NCBI GenBank assembly: GCA_020536535.1
Contig: JAHLWZ010000187.1
Coordinates: 1,089 to 65,088 of the forward strand
Length of the DNA: 64,000 bases
From: Pelomyxa schiedti
Taxonomy: Eukaryota > Evosea > Pelobiontida > Pelomyxidae
Direction: 5' to 3'
Shown here: positions 9,015 to 21,250 of the stretch, in pieces
Position numbering within the stretch: position 1 is the first letter of the stretch
Layout of the letters: each line of letters opens with the position of its first letter
Notes under the pieces: model-generated
The model's database searches: none
What the model saw: only the letters and a program-made list of their open reading frames with translations
What the model was told of the DNA's origin: nothing
Position numbers and translations under genes: made by a program

Positions 9015-11713
9015 TCACAGGCCAGAGGGTGATTCACCATCAGAGGTGGATGATGGGCTGGCTGTTGTGTATGTTGTTGTTGTTGTTGTCCTGTGTGTGG
9101 TTATTTTGGGAAGGTCCTCATAGCCGGGTGTCTTGGCTTCCTGCTTTTCAGTGAAAAACTCCCTGAGCACATCCTCCTATTGTGAAATAATTAACGACAT
9201 CCCAATTATATGAAACATCGGAACGAACCTTTGGGATGCTGCTGAGCTGAATTTTACCACTAAAGTCAGCTTTGTACTGCAGTAATGTGGTCATATTGTC
9301 GACTTCATGCAAAAAGTCTATGAGCGTTCTTTTATTTCCTGCTACATCCGTGTCCTTCACTAGTGAGTGATGCACTTCCCCCTACAAGTTTACAATGAGA
9401 TAACCAAAAATTTGAAGAGTGAAATGCCTGATAAACGTAAGCCGTAGCATACTTCCCAGCAAATCTGTCACTGAGTCTCACAACAAAAGTTCCGTCTTCA
9501 TTGTTGGTTAAAAGTGCTTGGCAGTCCTCCTTGGAAATAAGACCGTATATGTATCCCTTTACCCACATAGGGCACATGTTCTTCTGGTGTCTTATCTTTT
9601 CCAGACCAGGACCAAACCACTCCCAGAAACGGTCATAGGCCGTTAGGCTGATGGTTTTCGCTTGATCAAACTTGATGGCACTCAGATACTCGAAATCTTT
9701 GAGTGTGAGGGGTCGTGCAGGGAATTCACAATGCTGTCGTGTTGCTGCCTGTTTGGTTCGTTAAAGATAAAGATGATATTGAGAGTTCACACAAGATAAT
9801 ATGTCTGTAGGGTGTTGGCGAATTTTGACCAGGATATTTCCATCATTTCACCAAAGGCTTCCATTTTTAACAATATTCCTTCAGAATCTCGCCATTGAAT
9901 GGAATTAGTGGTAATAATAAAGGGGCGGCTCTGGTTGCTTTCAACAAGTTTAGTTCCTGGTTGCTGCAGTACATTAGCTTGAAAAAAAAATATGAAGGTA
10001 GACACCGAGAGGGCCTGGTTATGGCATTTGAGAGCACCATATTTTATATTTACATGAAGTCTCAAGGTAACTGGTTTCTTATTTGTGCCAATAGGAAAGC
10101 GGAGTTGCAAGTGCACCTTGTGGAATTAAGCTAGCTGAAAGGTAAAGATCCTTCGAGTACCTTTCCTTCGGCATCTAAATCTTCAGATGCATTTTCAATG
10201 AAAGGGCCAGAGGGTTTCCCGTTCTTCTTTGAAGTGCTGTGGTATTGAACAACATCGGCAGTTACTCGACTCATGGACCTATGGTAATTAGAACACGAGA
10301 GGAAATGAAGAAGTGTAGAACCTAATATCCATTTTGGAAGGTAGGAGCAACTGAGCTTCAATAGGGACCATTTGGCCTTTTACAATAGATCGCGGGAAGG
10401 GCTGATCCAGTATTATCAGACTAGCTGGACTGTGAAGGGTCAGAATTACTTAAATCCTAAAACAGTACCAAGCAACAGAATCAGGCCTAACGTAATGCAT
10501 TAATTCCAACTGGAAAAGATCCAATTGTTTAAGGCATTTTTGTAATTGCTGAAAAAAATAAGAACAAACATAGTTTTGGGTACTAATACCAATTCCACTT
10601 TTTTCCAATGGAAAATTTCACAAGGTGCTAGGATTACTTCATCAAAAAGACGTAATATTGTATTATGCTCCTGTACGAGGGCATCATAAAGTTCTTTGTG
10701 CTGTCGTGACAATGTGTCCAAGTTCTGTGGCTCCACATGAGTGGAACAATTAGAAACATGAAGAGAGATACCAATGCACACTCTGAAGGAGTGAGCTCTA
10801 AAATATTCTTTTGAGTACTTTTAATTTGCTCCAGAGCTGCACTAAATATTTTTACTTTACTTGTAATTGTATTGAGAATCTGTTCAAGATAAATATAGTA
10901 AAACAACCAGTTTAAACTGTTAAACTGTACTTGTTGTAGTGCACTCATTGCGGGCTGGAAAGGAAGAGCTTGTTCAGATGTTGGTGAGGGTGACTGCACT
11001 GGTGCAGGCGATGGAGGAATTGGCAAAGATGTTGCAGAGGAAGAGCTTGTGTGAAGTGTGTGTGGTGTTGGGGTTGGGGTTGGAGAGGGGTATGACGAGG
11101 CTAAACTACGACTGCTAGGTGGAGGTGACGGTTGAGTAGCCGAGGCTGGAGGTGTGGCCTATTGCTTTTTCAAAAAGAACAAGAATGTACGTGATAAAAT
11201 ACCTGAACTTGAGGGCTGGACAGTGCAGACAATAGCATGTTGATTTGTTGGGGTGTCACGTCTTGCTGCTGTGATTGAGCACGTTGTAGTACCTTATGTA
11301 CAAATAAGATTGTTCACTAACGAAGGGAAAAAAAAAAAGCCTACCTGTGCCAGTGCCATCATAGCCGTTTGTGAATTATTTGACTGCGGTGGATTAAGTG
11401 GAGGAGGAGGTGGTGGTGGAAGAGATTGAAGTGGCGGTGATAAGTTTGCTTGAAATTGGTTCGGATGAGGTTGTGAAAGTGATTGCATCTGCTGCATTGA
11501 GAAAGAAGGCGTGCTTGGTGTCAAACCCTGCACCATTTGAGCCAATTGCTGCATGGCCAGAAAGTTGGAAACCGTGGGGGATGGAGGTGGTGCTGACGAG
11601 ATTGTATTATTATTTGGCAAAAAAGGTGGCGATTCTCCACTGTTGTCTCTCCTTTGGGAAAAGAAAAAAAATACAATCAACATGTATCGCTAGGAGAAAA
11701 ACACGCAGTACCA

Positions 11714-11746
<33 letters not shown>

Positions 11747-11946
11747 CGTAAACGAAACGCGGCAAAAAGCAAACGGAACGGAACCACAGAAGAAGGGAGA
11801 GAAAAAAGTAACCATAAATCGTCGGAACCCCAGCTGTTTGCGATAATGGGAGGTTGCATGGGCATATTTTCCCCAAGTCCGTCGTGCCTCCTACGCTTCT
11901 GCGTAGGTTCCGTGTGTTGTTGTTGTTGTTGTTGCTGGGGGTACAT
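9015..11946 (-). CDS. STAT transcription factor
   Basis: Thirteen exons close in phase: 11946-11813, 11651-11345, 11292-11203, 11158-10772, 10724-10590, 10548-10469, 10429-10322, 10278-10161, 10116-10038, 9977-9793, 9748-9437, 9381-9217 and 9176-9015 (753 residues). Order: short poly-Gln and a basic KRRR patch; long Pro/Ser/Gln region; helical coiled coil; STAT DNA-binding region (SLIILDQPFPRSIVKGQM and ESNQSRPFIITTNSIQW); linker; SH2 domain (GYIYGLISKEDCQALL, then DGTFVVRLSD with the phosphotyrosine-binding Arg). Near the C-terminus TPGYEDLPK offers a Tyr in the position phosphorylated in STATs. In the family, Tyr phosphorylation drives SH2-mediated dimers that enter the nucleus and bind DNA. 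It is convergent with the bromodomain gene. Confidence 0.92.
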
Positions 11947-12307
11947 CTTGCGGGGGAATTCGGGGAGGTACCGCGCCCCGCGTTTTGTTGGTTTTTTGTT
12001 CTTTTTTTCCTCTGGTCTCAGAGACCCCTATTGGAAGAAAGGCTTGCGCTTGATAAATGAACACGCTTGATTTTTTCTTTTACCTTTTTAGTGGGCCTGA
12101 TCAACCCATGATCTTTCCCTTGTGCAAATTGCCGTTAAAGTGGCGTAGGGGGGCAAATTCGGTTTTCACGGAAGTCTATCTGCAGATAGTCTATCTTGCC
12201 AGGCAAGCGAAAACCGCTCACTGAAACCACAGAAGACCAAATAAAAAACAAACCGCTTCAATTTGGATAAAACTGAAATAAATACAAACCCCAGTGTGCA
12301 ACACAGG
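11947..12307. other. Intergenic region between two divergent genes
   Basis: This 361-base gap separates the STAT start (11946, minus) from the next start (12308, plus), so both promoters should lie here. I see T-rich runs near 12000 and 12075 and no clear TATA box or other element I can name. Confidence 0.4.
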
Positions 12308-13431
12308 ATGCCGGGAAACAACAAGTCAATACTTTGTCCAGTAACTGCCCATGTCACAGCTCGCGAAATGTGGCCGGCATGCAATGCAGAAGTATGCTTT
12401 TTTTTGTTTTTGTTGTTTGATGTTAACACTGTATTTTTTTCTTTTTCCACCATGAACAGATGATTGTGACAGTGGACAAGAGATGGAGGAAAAACCTCGA
12501 TTTAAATGAGGGAGATATCGTTGCCATTGGTTTGGCTGCAAAGTGTTGTGACTGTACCACATCTTCTGGTACAAATATTTTCACTTGTTCTTTCTTCTGA
12601 GAATTATTCCAGAGGTGTATTGTAAGCACTGTAAAGGACCCGGTGGGAAAGTACTTCTGTTAGGTGCGAAAGAGAGTTACACACCACGTCAGAACGAGTA
12701 TCAAGAAGAATATTGTTTCGTCATCAAGCAGTTTTGCACTTCTTCCAAGTAATTTTTTCCTTTGCCTTTTGTTGAAACGCTAATTAAGGGCAACAAGGTC
12801 ACATCTCAAGCAACTTGAGGTACAAATTCTACTGGATTTTGGACGTGGGCATGTCATTTCCACCGGCCGATTCCGCCTAGTCACGAGGCAATACAACAAA
12901 GCCACACCCAGAACATTAATCGAAGCAGCAGTGCTTCCTTGTATCAGACCCCATACATATGATTGCGAGTCCTCCCCTCCCAGCTGTGATTCTAGAACTC
13001 CATGTGGAACTCCAATCAGCCCTCCAACTAGTTTTCTCCCAAGTATTTCCATCCCGCCGTCACTCCCAGAAACACATAAGTGTAAGTCACCCTTAGATAC
13101 TTAACATATCCCCTGATATGAACATACAGTCCCACCCCTTGTTGTTAGACTCCTAGCAATGAGCGCCCATTCAAGCCACAGTAACATCCATCTCACTGAA
13201 GTTGCCCAATCTGCAGTGAACCAAGCTGGCGGGACACTGACAGGGCTCTTCCCAGTATCATCATACAACACTCAAAATGGCCACGGACCGAAATGCTGTG
13301 TCACTCTGGTCAAATACAAATCACTCCAGGATGGAATCACTGGAATGAGGATGTTTGATAGTCTGATTCCAGCCTTGTGCGAGTCCTTATCATCACTCGT
13401 TATATGCCTCGGAGTATTCACAAGCTGGTGA
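12308..13431 (+). CDS. Unrecognised 300-residue protein, possibly a DNA-binding factor
   Basis: Five exons close in phase: 12308-12391, 12460-12568, 12613-12748, 12789-13079 and 13149-13431. The product has 300 residues. The N-terminal half alternates beta-like hydrophobic segments (MIVTVDKRWRKNLDLNEGDI) with a Cys cluster (CCDC and CKHC about ten residues apart) that could bind zinc. The middle (KQLEVQILLDFGRGHVISTG, then RFRLVTRQYNKATPRT) recalls Ig-fold transcription factors such as the Rel, p53 or Dictyostelium CudA groups, but I cannot place it. The C-terminal third is Ser/Thr/Pro-rich and then helical. It is divergent from STAT and convergent with the Roco gene. The gene is well supported; its function is not. 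Confidence 0.6.
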
Positions 13432-13571
13432 GCTTTATGTTGGTGTTTGGCTCATCGGACGAGTCTGAGGCTTGTATTTTTTTTTTATGATGAGTTGTTT
13501 CACAATACCGAAACAACGATACAAATAGAAATTTAGGAATTTTTACAAATTGTTGCTCTTTTTTGTTTTTT

Positions 13572-16500
13572 TTAGAGACTATCTGTGAGTGGGGGTTCAT
13601 CCGCTTGGAGTGTTAGTGCGAATATATTTCCAGAGAGAGTTCCGCAGAAGAAATGCAACTGCCGTTTGTGTGACTTGTTTGGAACAATGACTATGCTGGA
13701 TATAGAAGCACATTCTTCCACACACTGCTCAGCTACACACGTCGGGGTTTGTGTTGTCCCACCGGTGGCCCAAGCCATCACAGTGCCATCGGATCCACCG
13801 CTGAGTGAATGAATGAGGAGTTTCTCCTCTCCATTGTTTGTGCTGTTGCTTTTGTGGAATTCAAATCCGCGGGTGCTGCTGCCTCCCATTGTTACAGTTC
13901 CTCCTCCGCCGATAGAGCATATACAGTCCGCGGATTTGCTGTGCCCTCTGAGTAGTGCATATGGGGTTCCTTCGGGATTGCAGAGGTGTATCACGGGCGA
14001 TCCGGTCACACAAAGCCACAGGAGGTGGTTTGTGAAGCATAGTGCATTCACGGAGGAAGGTATTTCTCCCAGTTCTATTACTGCCATGGTGCTGTAAGTG
14101 GCCGCGTCTACTATTAATATCTTACTCAGTGCTCCGATGTATACAAGAACCCCACATTGGGTCAGAGAAGAAGCTTGAGGAACTTCTCGGATACACTTGA
14201 GAGGCTCCATTTCTGTGGTTGCTTTCCACACACGCACTTCTCCTCCAGTCGGATTTGTTGCCCATATTGTTTCTGTAGATTCTCCTTCTCCAGGGCAAAT
14301 ACATAGGAGCGATTTGAAGGAGCACGACTCAAATCTCCAAAGTCCAAGTGATTTTGGGGGGTTTGACTGAAGTACAGATAGGGCTCCAGTGTCACTAATG
14401 ATGTAAACAAGCGAATTACGATGAGACGTCGCTATTCCAGTGATGTTCTCGTCTACATTGGTTCTGGGAGGAGTGAGTTGATGAGACCATGTCAATTTGA
14501 AGTTTGACAGTGAGAAAGTATCTATTTTGCCTTGTGCGCCCCCCACCCAGAGCCAGTCTTCCACGATGCACAATGAAAATACTTGGCCAGGTGTGAAAAT
14601 AGTACCCATTGGTTTCATAGTCACCTCGCAAGGTGATAACTTCATTTGAACCTGATGATGATGAACAATGTTCCTTGCAGCAAATACAAAGCCGGCTTCT
14701 TCAACTCGGGTTGAAAGTAGACCAGTAAATCTGGATATCAAGGAACTGCTCTCTTTGACAAGAACATTACTTAATACAGATACCACGCTGCGCATCTCCG
14801 GCCGATTTGTTGGTGTGTGCTGCCAGCAATTGGTAATTAGTTTGCGGAGTTGAGGGGGCACTGCACAGTTTGGTGGGAAATTTGGTCGTAGTCCCTTCAT
14901 AATGGCAGAAATAACTTGGAACTTCTTTATTTCTCGCACAGGACGGCCACGGGCATCTGCACCCACAACTTTGCAAAGTTGTGGATTCTGAAAAACCTCA
15001 TCGAAAGGGTATTGTAGAGTAAAAATCTCATAAAGAATGATCCCTGTTTTGTGGTGGAGGAAAGGAAAAAAAAGGTGCACATCAACCATAGCTATAGACA
15101 TCGCTTTGCACTGTGTATTGAATGTCTTCTGTTGAAAGTACTTCTGGGGCAAGCCACTACAATCAGCGATGAGGATAAGAAACCCAAAGGAAACCTTTGA
15201 TTACCTGCCATGTGGGTAGAGTTCCTTTCATGCTGACGGCCCTCTCAGAAAGGCCAAAATCAGCAACTTTGGCGTGTGGTATTGATGGTTCAAGGGAAGT
15301 ACTAACAATAAAGATATTTGGGGATCTACAGCCAGTAAATTTCCCTTATTAGAAATCGACTGCCAGATACCTCAAGTCGCGATGTATTATAGGTGGTTGC
15401 ATTGAATGCAGATAGGATATTCCTTGTGCAATATCTAAAGAGATCAACACCCGCAAAGCTTGTGGAAATTCTGTTCTCTTGGAATGAATAAAATGATAAA
15501 GGTCACCAAGCGGTGCATATTCCATAACAAGTGCCAGGGGAGAATGTGAAACCCCAAAAAGTTGAACAATATTTGGGTGAGTAAGTGCACTCATCATCTT
15601 CACCTCATGGTGAAACTCAGAAAAGGCTTCTTTTCCAATGGAAATGAGCTCTTTTACAGCAACTGTGACCCCACGATACAAGCCTTTCCATACCTAGTGC
15701 ACAAGTTGAATCCTGTGATTAAGCGTTTTAAAACTTACTACTCCAAAGCCACCTTTCCCAAGTTCTTTCAGCTTAGTGATAGTTGATATGTCAATGGTTT
15801 CCAAATTGGTAAGAAAGAAATCGGGTAGTAGGTCGTGAAGAGAGACTGGTCTTGTTGGAAGTTCATTGCAGAAAAGTATGTCACTCCCAGACAGTAAGAC
15901 TGAAATGCAGTCCTCTTGTGAGAAGTAGAAAATGTCACAATCTCTTGCCTGTGTTCGCTTCAGACAATGAGTGCATGGCACCAACCAGTTTGAGAGGGCA
16001 AACAGTTTTGGGTAAAAGAATTTGATGAGGTTTTCAACTGAATCAGTAATTCCAACAAGAATGCTTGTGCTTTGTTCTGTCCAGGTAGGTGTACTGGCAA
16101 GTGTTCTTAGTTTAATGTGCAGAGATGTTATATTTCTGTCAGTGCTTGTTGCTGTTGTTATGCTGTCCATGTCTCTTAGCTCGATTAGCACCTTATCATC
16201 TCCCGTTGTTGACTTCAGTAGCACACCTCCATCCCACCAAACAATCTTTTCTAATGCTGGGAGGTGCAATACTCTTGTTAGCAATCGCCCAAAGAAGCCA
16301 ATAGGATAAAATGGAAGAACTATAACTCGTCCACATTCCCTATAGGCATTTGCTACAGTTTGTGTTGGCCATATGCAAATACTTGGTGGGCGACCAATAG
16401 GAAGTAGGGATGGAACAAGAAGGCCTTGTTGTGGAGGGGCCAGCTTATAGGCAAACTCCAATGAAGTGAGCAAGTCTACAAGTAAATCAAATAAGCCTTT

Positions 16501-19500
16501 CTTGACTTTGTGCCTTGTGAAAGCGGAAATTGCATTTTCTTGTGCTGTTACAGACTTCCAGATATGTATCAGTTCATCAACACTCAGAATACCGGTACTC
16601 TTCCCAAAACTGTGAGAAAAGGAAACAATAGCCGATACAACATCTGAAATCCACTATGGACGTGAGTATGGAGGATTTATTGTAAACCATACCTGAGGGT
16701 CTGTTATGATCAAGAAGGGATTTGCCCTTACCATACTATAATCTGGAATCAGTACTATCAATCCCATGTGATGAAGTAGGTCCAGGGCATTGTGCAGAAC
16801 ATCTGGGTTTTCTATTTTACAGTGTGCGGCCCAATGCTCTACTTCGTCATACATCATTACCTTACTTCCATTTTCCGCTCTTTGTCGCAGTACTTGTGAC
16901 AAGACTTCATAAGAACTTGGTACAAGAAGCTGAGGATTGATGATGAGTAAAAGGTTCACAAACTTCTTTGCATACCTTGGCCAGGTGCTCTTGTGCGTAA
17001 GTTGTTAAAGCACTCATAAGTGCTCCAATATTGGAGTGATTTGAATTGCTTACAGAAAATATCCCGCGGATAAAAGGCTTAAATGTCACAAAGTGTTTCA
17101 TGGTAGAAGTGAGAGCCTGCTCTGCAACTGGAAATTGTTTTTTGTGAGCCAAGATTTTAATTTATCGGCATGATACGTTCTGGTGATGCAAATTGGTCAG
17201 CATGCGTGCCTACAATAAAAATTGAGGGATCTTTCTTGCTGCAAAACATGGAGACATGCTGTAACCAAGTATGGATACATGAAATTTGGGCTGCTCTCAA
17301 GTCAAAGACTATCAATATGATCTGGAACCATAAGTCAGAGGACTTAAAAAGCAAAGTGCCATGACCGAATCTTTGCTCACAAATAATTGATTTGAAGGTA
17401 GAAAGTTGACTTGTCCACCACAATCGAAAGTTCGAAAAGTCAGAGTGGAGGTGTTGATATCAACAATATTTATTCCATCAGTTGACAACGGTTTGGTGAA
17501 ATCTTTTCCTTGGATAGCTCGAACAAGAGAAGTTTTACCCACTCCTTCAGTTCCAAGCTTGAAAAATAAGAAAGAAATAAAATCAATATTGACATGTACC
17601 ACTAGGAGCTTTAGTGTCTTCATTTGAACTTGTGAACTCATTTGCTTGAAAAACTGGAACAACTGTTTCTGGCTTCCACTTGCAACAATATTTGAAGGAA
17701 GAGCACTGAGTGGATTGTCAACAAAATTAAGTGACACAGGCGGCATAGTGCAAAGCCAACTGCAGAAAACGTAAATAAATTTCTCACTGAAGGAAGCAAG
17801 AAACTACCTTGGGAGTGATTCGAAGTTATTATTGGAAAGATCTAGAACCTAAATTAAGTGGGTTAAGGAAGACAGTTCCAGGATACCTGGAGGTGGATCA
17901 GAGAAGTCAATGACAAAGGCAATACTGAAAGTTTGTTGTGGTGAACTAGAAGTTTGGTTAATGACTTCAGGCATGTCATCTCAGGTAAGAATTTTATCAT
18001 GTTGTCAGATAAGTCAAGTTCGAGTAGTGCTGATGACGTAACCCATGGAGGGACAGTGTCCATAAACTGGTGAGCAAGGGATAATTTAGTACACAGATCT
18101 GGCAATTGAGGGAGTGATTCTGACAGAAGTATAGGCAGGGGTTCCAGCCGTTGCGGAAATATTTTCACTGGCGTTGGGGCTTCTATGAAGGTAAAAAAGC
18201 TATCTTCATCACAAGGATGCTGATTTCGGTTTCTCAGGATTTTCATGACCGAGTCAAGGTCCCTAGAGTTTGCCAGTTGGAGTAGTTCGGCGGATTCAAT
18301 TGGGTTGGATTGGAAGCCAAATATTTGCAAAGGAAGGCAAAACAGCCAACTAATGCAATGAATAACACTGAAGTTAGGAAGGTAAATACCTGGGAAGAGA
18401 AGAAAAAGAATTTGACGAAATATCCAGTGCCTCTAGGAAAGTTATTTTTTTTTAAATATTTCAAAGATACATGAATATTCACAAGACGAGACAAATTTCG
18501 GGGTAAGGAAGAGAGGCTATTGTGATGCAAAAGGAGCTTCTCTAGAGACACAACATGTTGAAGTTGGTCTAAACAAGAACTGGAAGACAACGAGTTGAAA
18601 GATAAGTCAAGATCCTGCAAACAATTACAACGTCATATTTAATGAACTCTAAAACTTGTAGTTGCCTCAAGCAGGAAAATGCTTGAGGGAGATCATGCAA
18701 CTGATTATGATGCAACTGAAGTGCTTGAAGTGAAGAAAACACTTTTAAGTCTGATACAGAGGAACTGGTTAGATGGTTGAATGAAAGGTCAAGTTGAAGA
18801 ATTGCTCCTGCGCCAGACAGCTGGAAACTTAGAAGCCACTCTGGCATGAAGTTGAGATATTGTTGGGAAAGAATGAAGCTCTTGCATGTGGGGTGAGGTT
18901 GAGGAATTCGCCATAACTGTGGCGGAGGAGAGGAGCGTGGTGGAAAAGTTTTTTCTGTGCTTGAAGATGGCGGCAACTCAATAAACATGTGATACTGTTG
19001 AGTCTCCAAACTTGATTTATCGTTTGTGGCGGAGTTTAGCATATCAGCTACTACACTTAGAGCTTCCACAACTGTGTGTACAACGCCATTGCCCACATTT
19101 ATTCTTTGTGTTGTTTGATACAAGGCAGATGAAAGGTCAATGTAATTACACTTGCAACCCAGGGAGGATCCCAATCTTTTCATACAAATCTGGGTAGAAT
19201 AAAACAGAGAACAAAGAAAAGAAGTGTACTTGAGTGTCTTCTTCAGTCATACAACATTGAGTGGGGGAACTTTGTTGTATGGATTCAAAGCCAAATACCA
19301 GCAATAGTAGCACTTGAGTTTGCCGTGCTGACTTTTGCGTGCATGTAGAAGGAAGCAGAGTGGAAGAAGGAGGGGGAGATGGAGGCGGCGTTGGAGCAGG
19401 GGAGATTGGAGGTGTAGGTGCTGGGGATGTTGGAGGCGTAGGTGCTGGAGATAAAGGAAGTGAAGAAGCTACAGACTCGGGTGGAGGTAGTGTATCACAC

Positions 19501-20049
19501 ATAGGTGGTGGAGGGGGAGGAACCAAAAGCTGGGGTAGGGCGAATAGTAACCTTTGAGGGGGTAACTGCAGAGTAGGAATAGGCAACAAGGGAGGCGGAG
19601 AAACCACTGCTGCTGTGGGATGCTTCTCACACTCACATACAGGTTCTAGTGAAGCTTCTGGTGAATACAACAAATCACAGGCATACTCCACTGTTTCAAA
19701 AGTCCCTGCCTTATCATTGAGCTGGCAAATAGAGGAATGTACGTTAGACTCAAAAGTAATAACAAAACACAAAAAACAACCCCCCAAAAAAGCAACCCCC
19801 TCCACTGGCAACTGGAAAAACAACTCAACCAACCTCCAGAAAAATTACAGCCATCCTCGGGTCAATTATGGGACCGATTGCAGCGGGGGAAGAGAACCAC
19901 TTCTTGCACAGCAGCGTGGCCGCCGCCTTGACGCCGTGCTTCCATGCAGCAGCGCCAATGGAGGAGCCCAACAAAGAGGCCAGCTGCGTGGCTGTGGTTT
20001 GGTCTTGGCTGTGAATGACGGCTACTTGAATGGTGTGGAGTGATGACAT
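13572..20049 (-). CDS. Roco protein: LRR, Roc GTPase, COR, kinase and WD40-like domains
   Basis: A multi-exon gene with ATG at 20049 and stop at 13572; not every junction was resolved. Order: N-terminal segment; Pro-rich repeat (SPAPTPP units, about 19340-19450); leucine-rich repeats in three blocks between about 18900 and 17800 (such as LDLSDNMIKFLPEM); Roc GTPase with P-loop GTEGVGKTS near 17550 and THAD near 17200; COR region about 17150-15800; kinase with LGKGGFGVV near 15750, VAVK, HRDLR near 15375, DFG near 15250 and APE near 15150; and a C-terminal beta-propeller-like region, 14680-13572. This is the architecture of Dictyostelium Roco kinases and LRRK2. All kinase catalytic motifs are intact, so an active GTP-regulated kinase is expected. 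Confidence 0.9.
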
Positions 20050-20090
20050 GTTGTTGGTTTGGTGGCTTGGCTTTTGGTTTTGTGTGTGTC

Positions 20091-20122
20091 TGTTTGTTTG
20101 TTTGTTTGTTTGTTTGTTTGTT
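20091..20122. repeat. TGTT microsatellite
   Basis: About eight uninterrupted TGTT units lie just upstream of the Roco start (20049, minus) and downstream of the HutD-like stop (20212). It falls in the short gap holding the Roco promoter. It may vary in length between strains. Confidence 0.85.
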
Positions 20123-20211
20123 GGTTTCGGGGCTCCGAAACAACAAAAGTGGGTTTGTGAGTGGTTAGTTCTAGTAATATGAGCTTTTGATATTGCATTT
20201 TTTTTTGGTGG

Positions 20212-21108
20212 TTAGGGGAGAGTTTCGATGCTGACATGGATGAGGGTGGCTGTGGGGCCGGAAATTGACTTGGCAGTGACCAGAATGTCTCCGGACTGTT
20301 CGGAGCCTTCCAGGGTGATCATGCACATGCCCATTTGGCCGAGAATCCCAGTCCAACATGTCTCACCTCTCAATTTCAAGGTGGCTTCTGCAGTGCCCTC
20401 TGCACAGACCACAAGGATCCATCTACGTGGGGGTGGGTGTGCTACAGCCGAGGATGTAAATGAAGTCGCGCTTGTATCTAGCTTGACAATATTCAGTGTG
20501 TGTTTGCAGGCAGTGCGGTTTGAAATCACGTTAAAATCAGTGCACGAGCCAGTACCGAGAAGAGTGCCTGAGGTAGTCCAGTCTCCACTAAACTATATAG
20601 GAAAGAAATGTTAGAGTGCCGCAGCCGGTTTAACTGGATACTTGCTTTAATTGGGGCGAATTGTTCATTCATGGTTTGTGATCCATTGGTTGAATGATCT
20701 ATAACCATTCCCGGTCCCTAACAGTCACAAAAAACAAAAGGTCAGAATGGGAGAGAGAGAAAAAAAATCAAAAGCGTGATCCTTCACCTGCAGGATAAGT
20801 AAGGTTCGGTCACAATTCGGGAAAAACGAGAATGGACCCGAGCTTCCTACAACAGCGCTGCTCACACGCCAATCAAAATTGGTCGAAACACTAGCTCCTG
20901 GTGGGTAAATTGCCAGCTCAGTAGTCACTCCTCCTCCATTCTAATGGAAGGGGAAAAAAAAAATGAGCGCTCATTTAATACGGAACTCCTTCATTGCATG
21001 CACACTTAATGAGTTATCGGATGGGGTTGTAAAACACACCTTCCACGGTGTCACTTTATAGTCTTGCAAAGACTTCGTTAAAACAACAGGTATGGAACTC
21101 CCACTCAT
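20212..21108 (-). CDS. HutD-family (Ves-like) cupin protein
   Basis: Four exons, 21108-21040, 20940-20788, 20717-20646 and 20592-20212, give 224 residues. The start TPWKNGGGVTTELAIYPPGA, then FDWRVSSAVVGSSGPFSFFP and later KFSGDWTTSGTLLGTG and DFNVISNR, match the HutD family along its whole length. HutD proteins are cupin-fold proteins found mainly in bacteria near histidine-use genes; their biochemical role is uncertain. Intron 3 has a GC donor (AAA, then GCAAGT), the only way I found to keep the frame and family motif. Frequent occurrence in bacteria suggests acquisition by transfer, followed by gain of introns. Confidence 0.85.
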
Positions 21109-21250
21109 CCCTTGTGGCCACAATTAATTGCCTGACCGAGTGTCAAAACCACACCGTGGACGAACCCCAAGTTGAAGCGAGGAAAGGATTATGAGAAGAA
21201 CGATCAGATCTGATACGGATTGCCAAAAACGCCAAAATTTATTCCAAAGT

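Noticed and set aside
8970-9121. A third exon of the bromodomain gene ending in a hydrophobic tail
   Set aside because: The frame can be spliced on the plus strand, but the same bases encode the phase-consistent last exon of STAT, including its Tyr site, on the minus strand.
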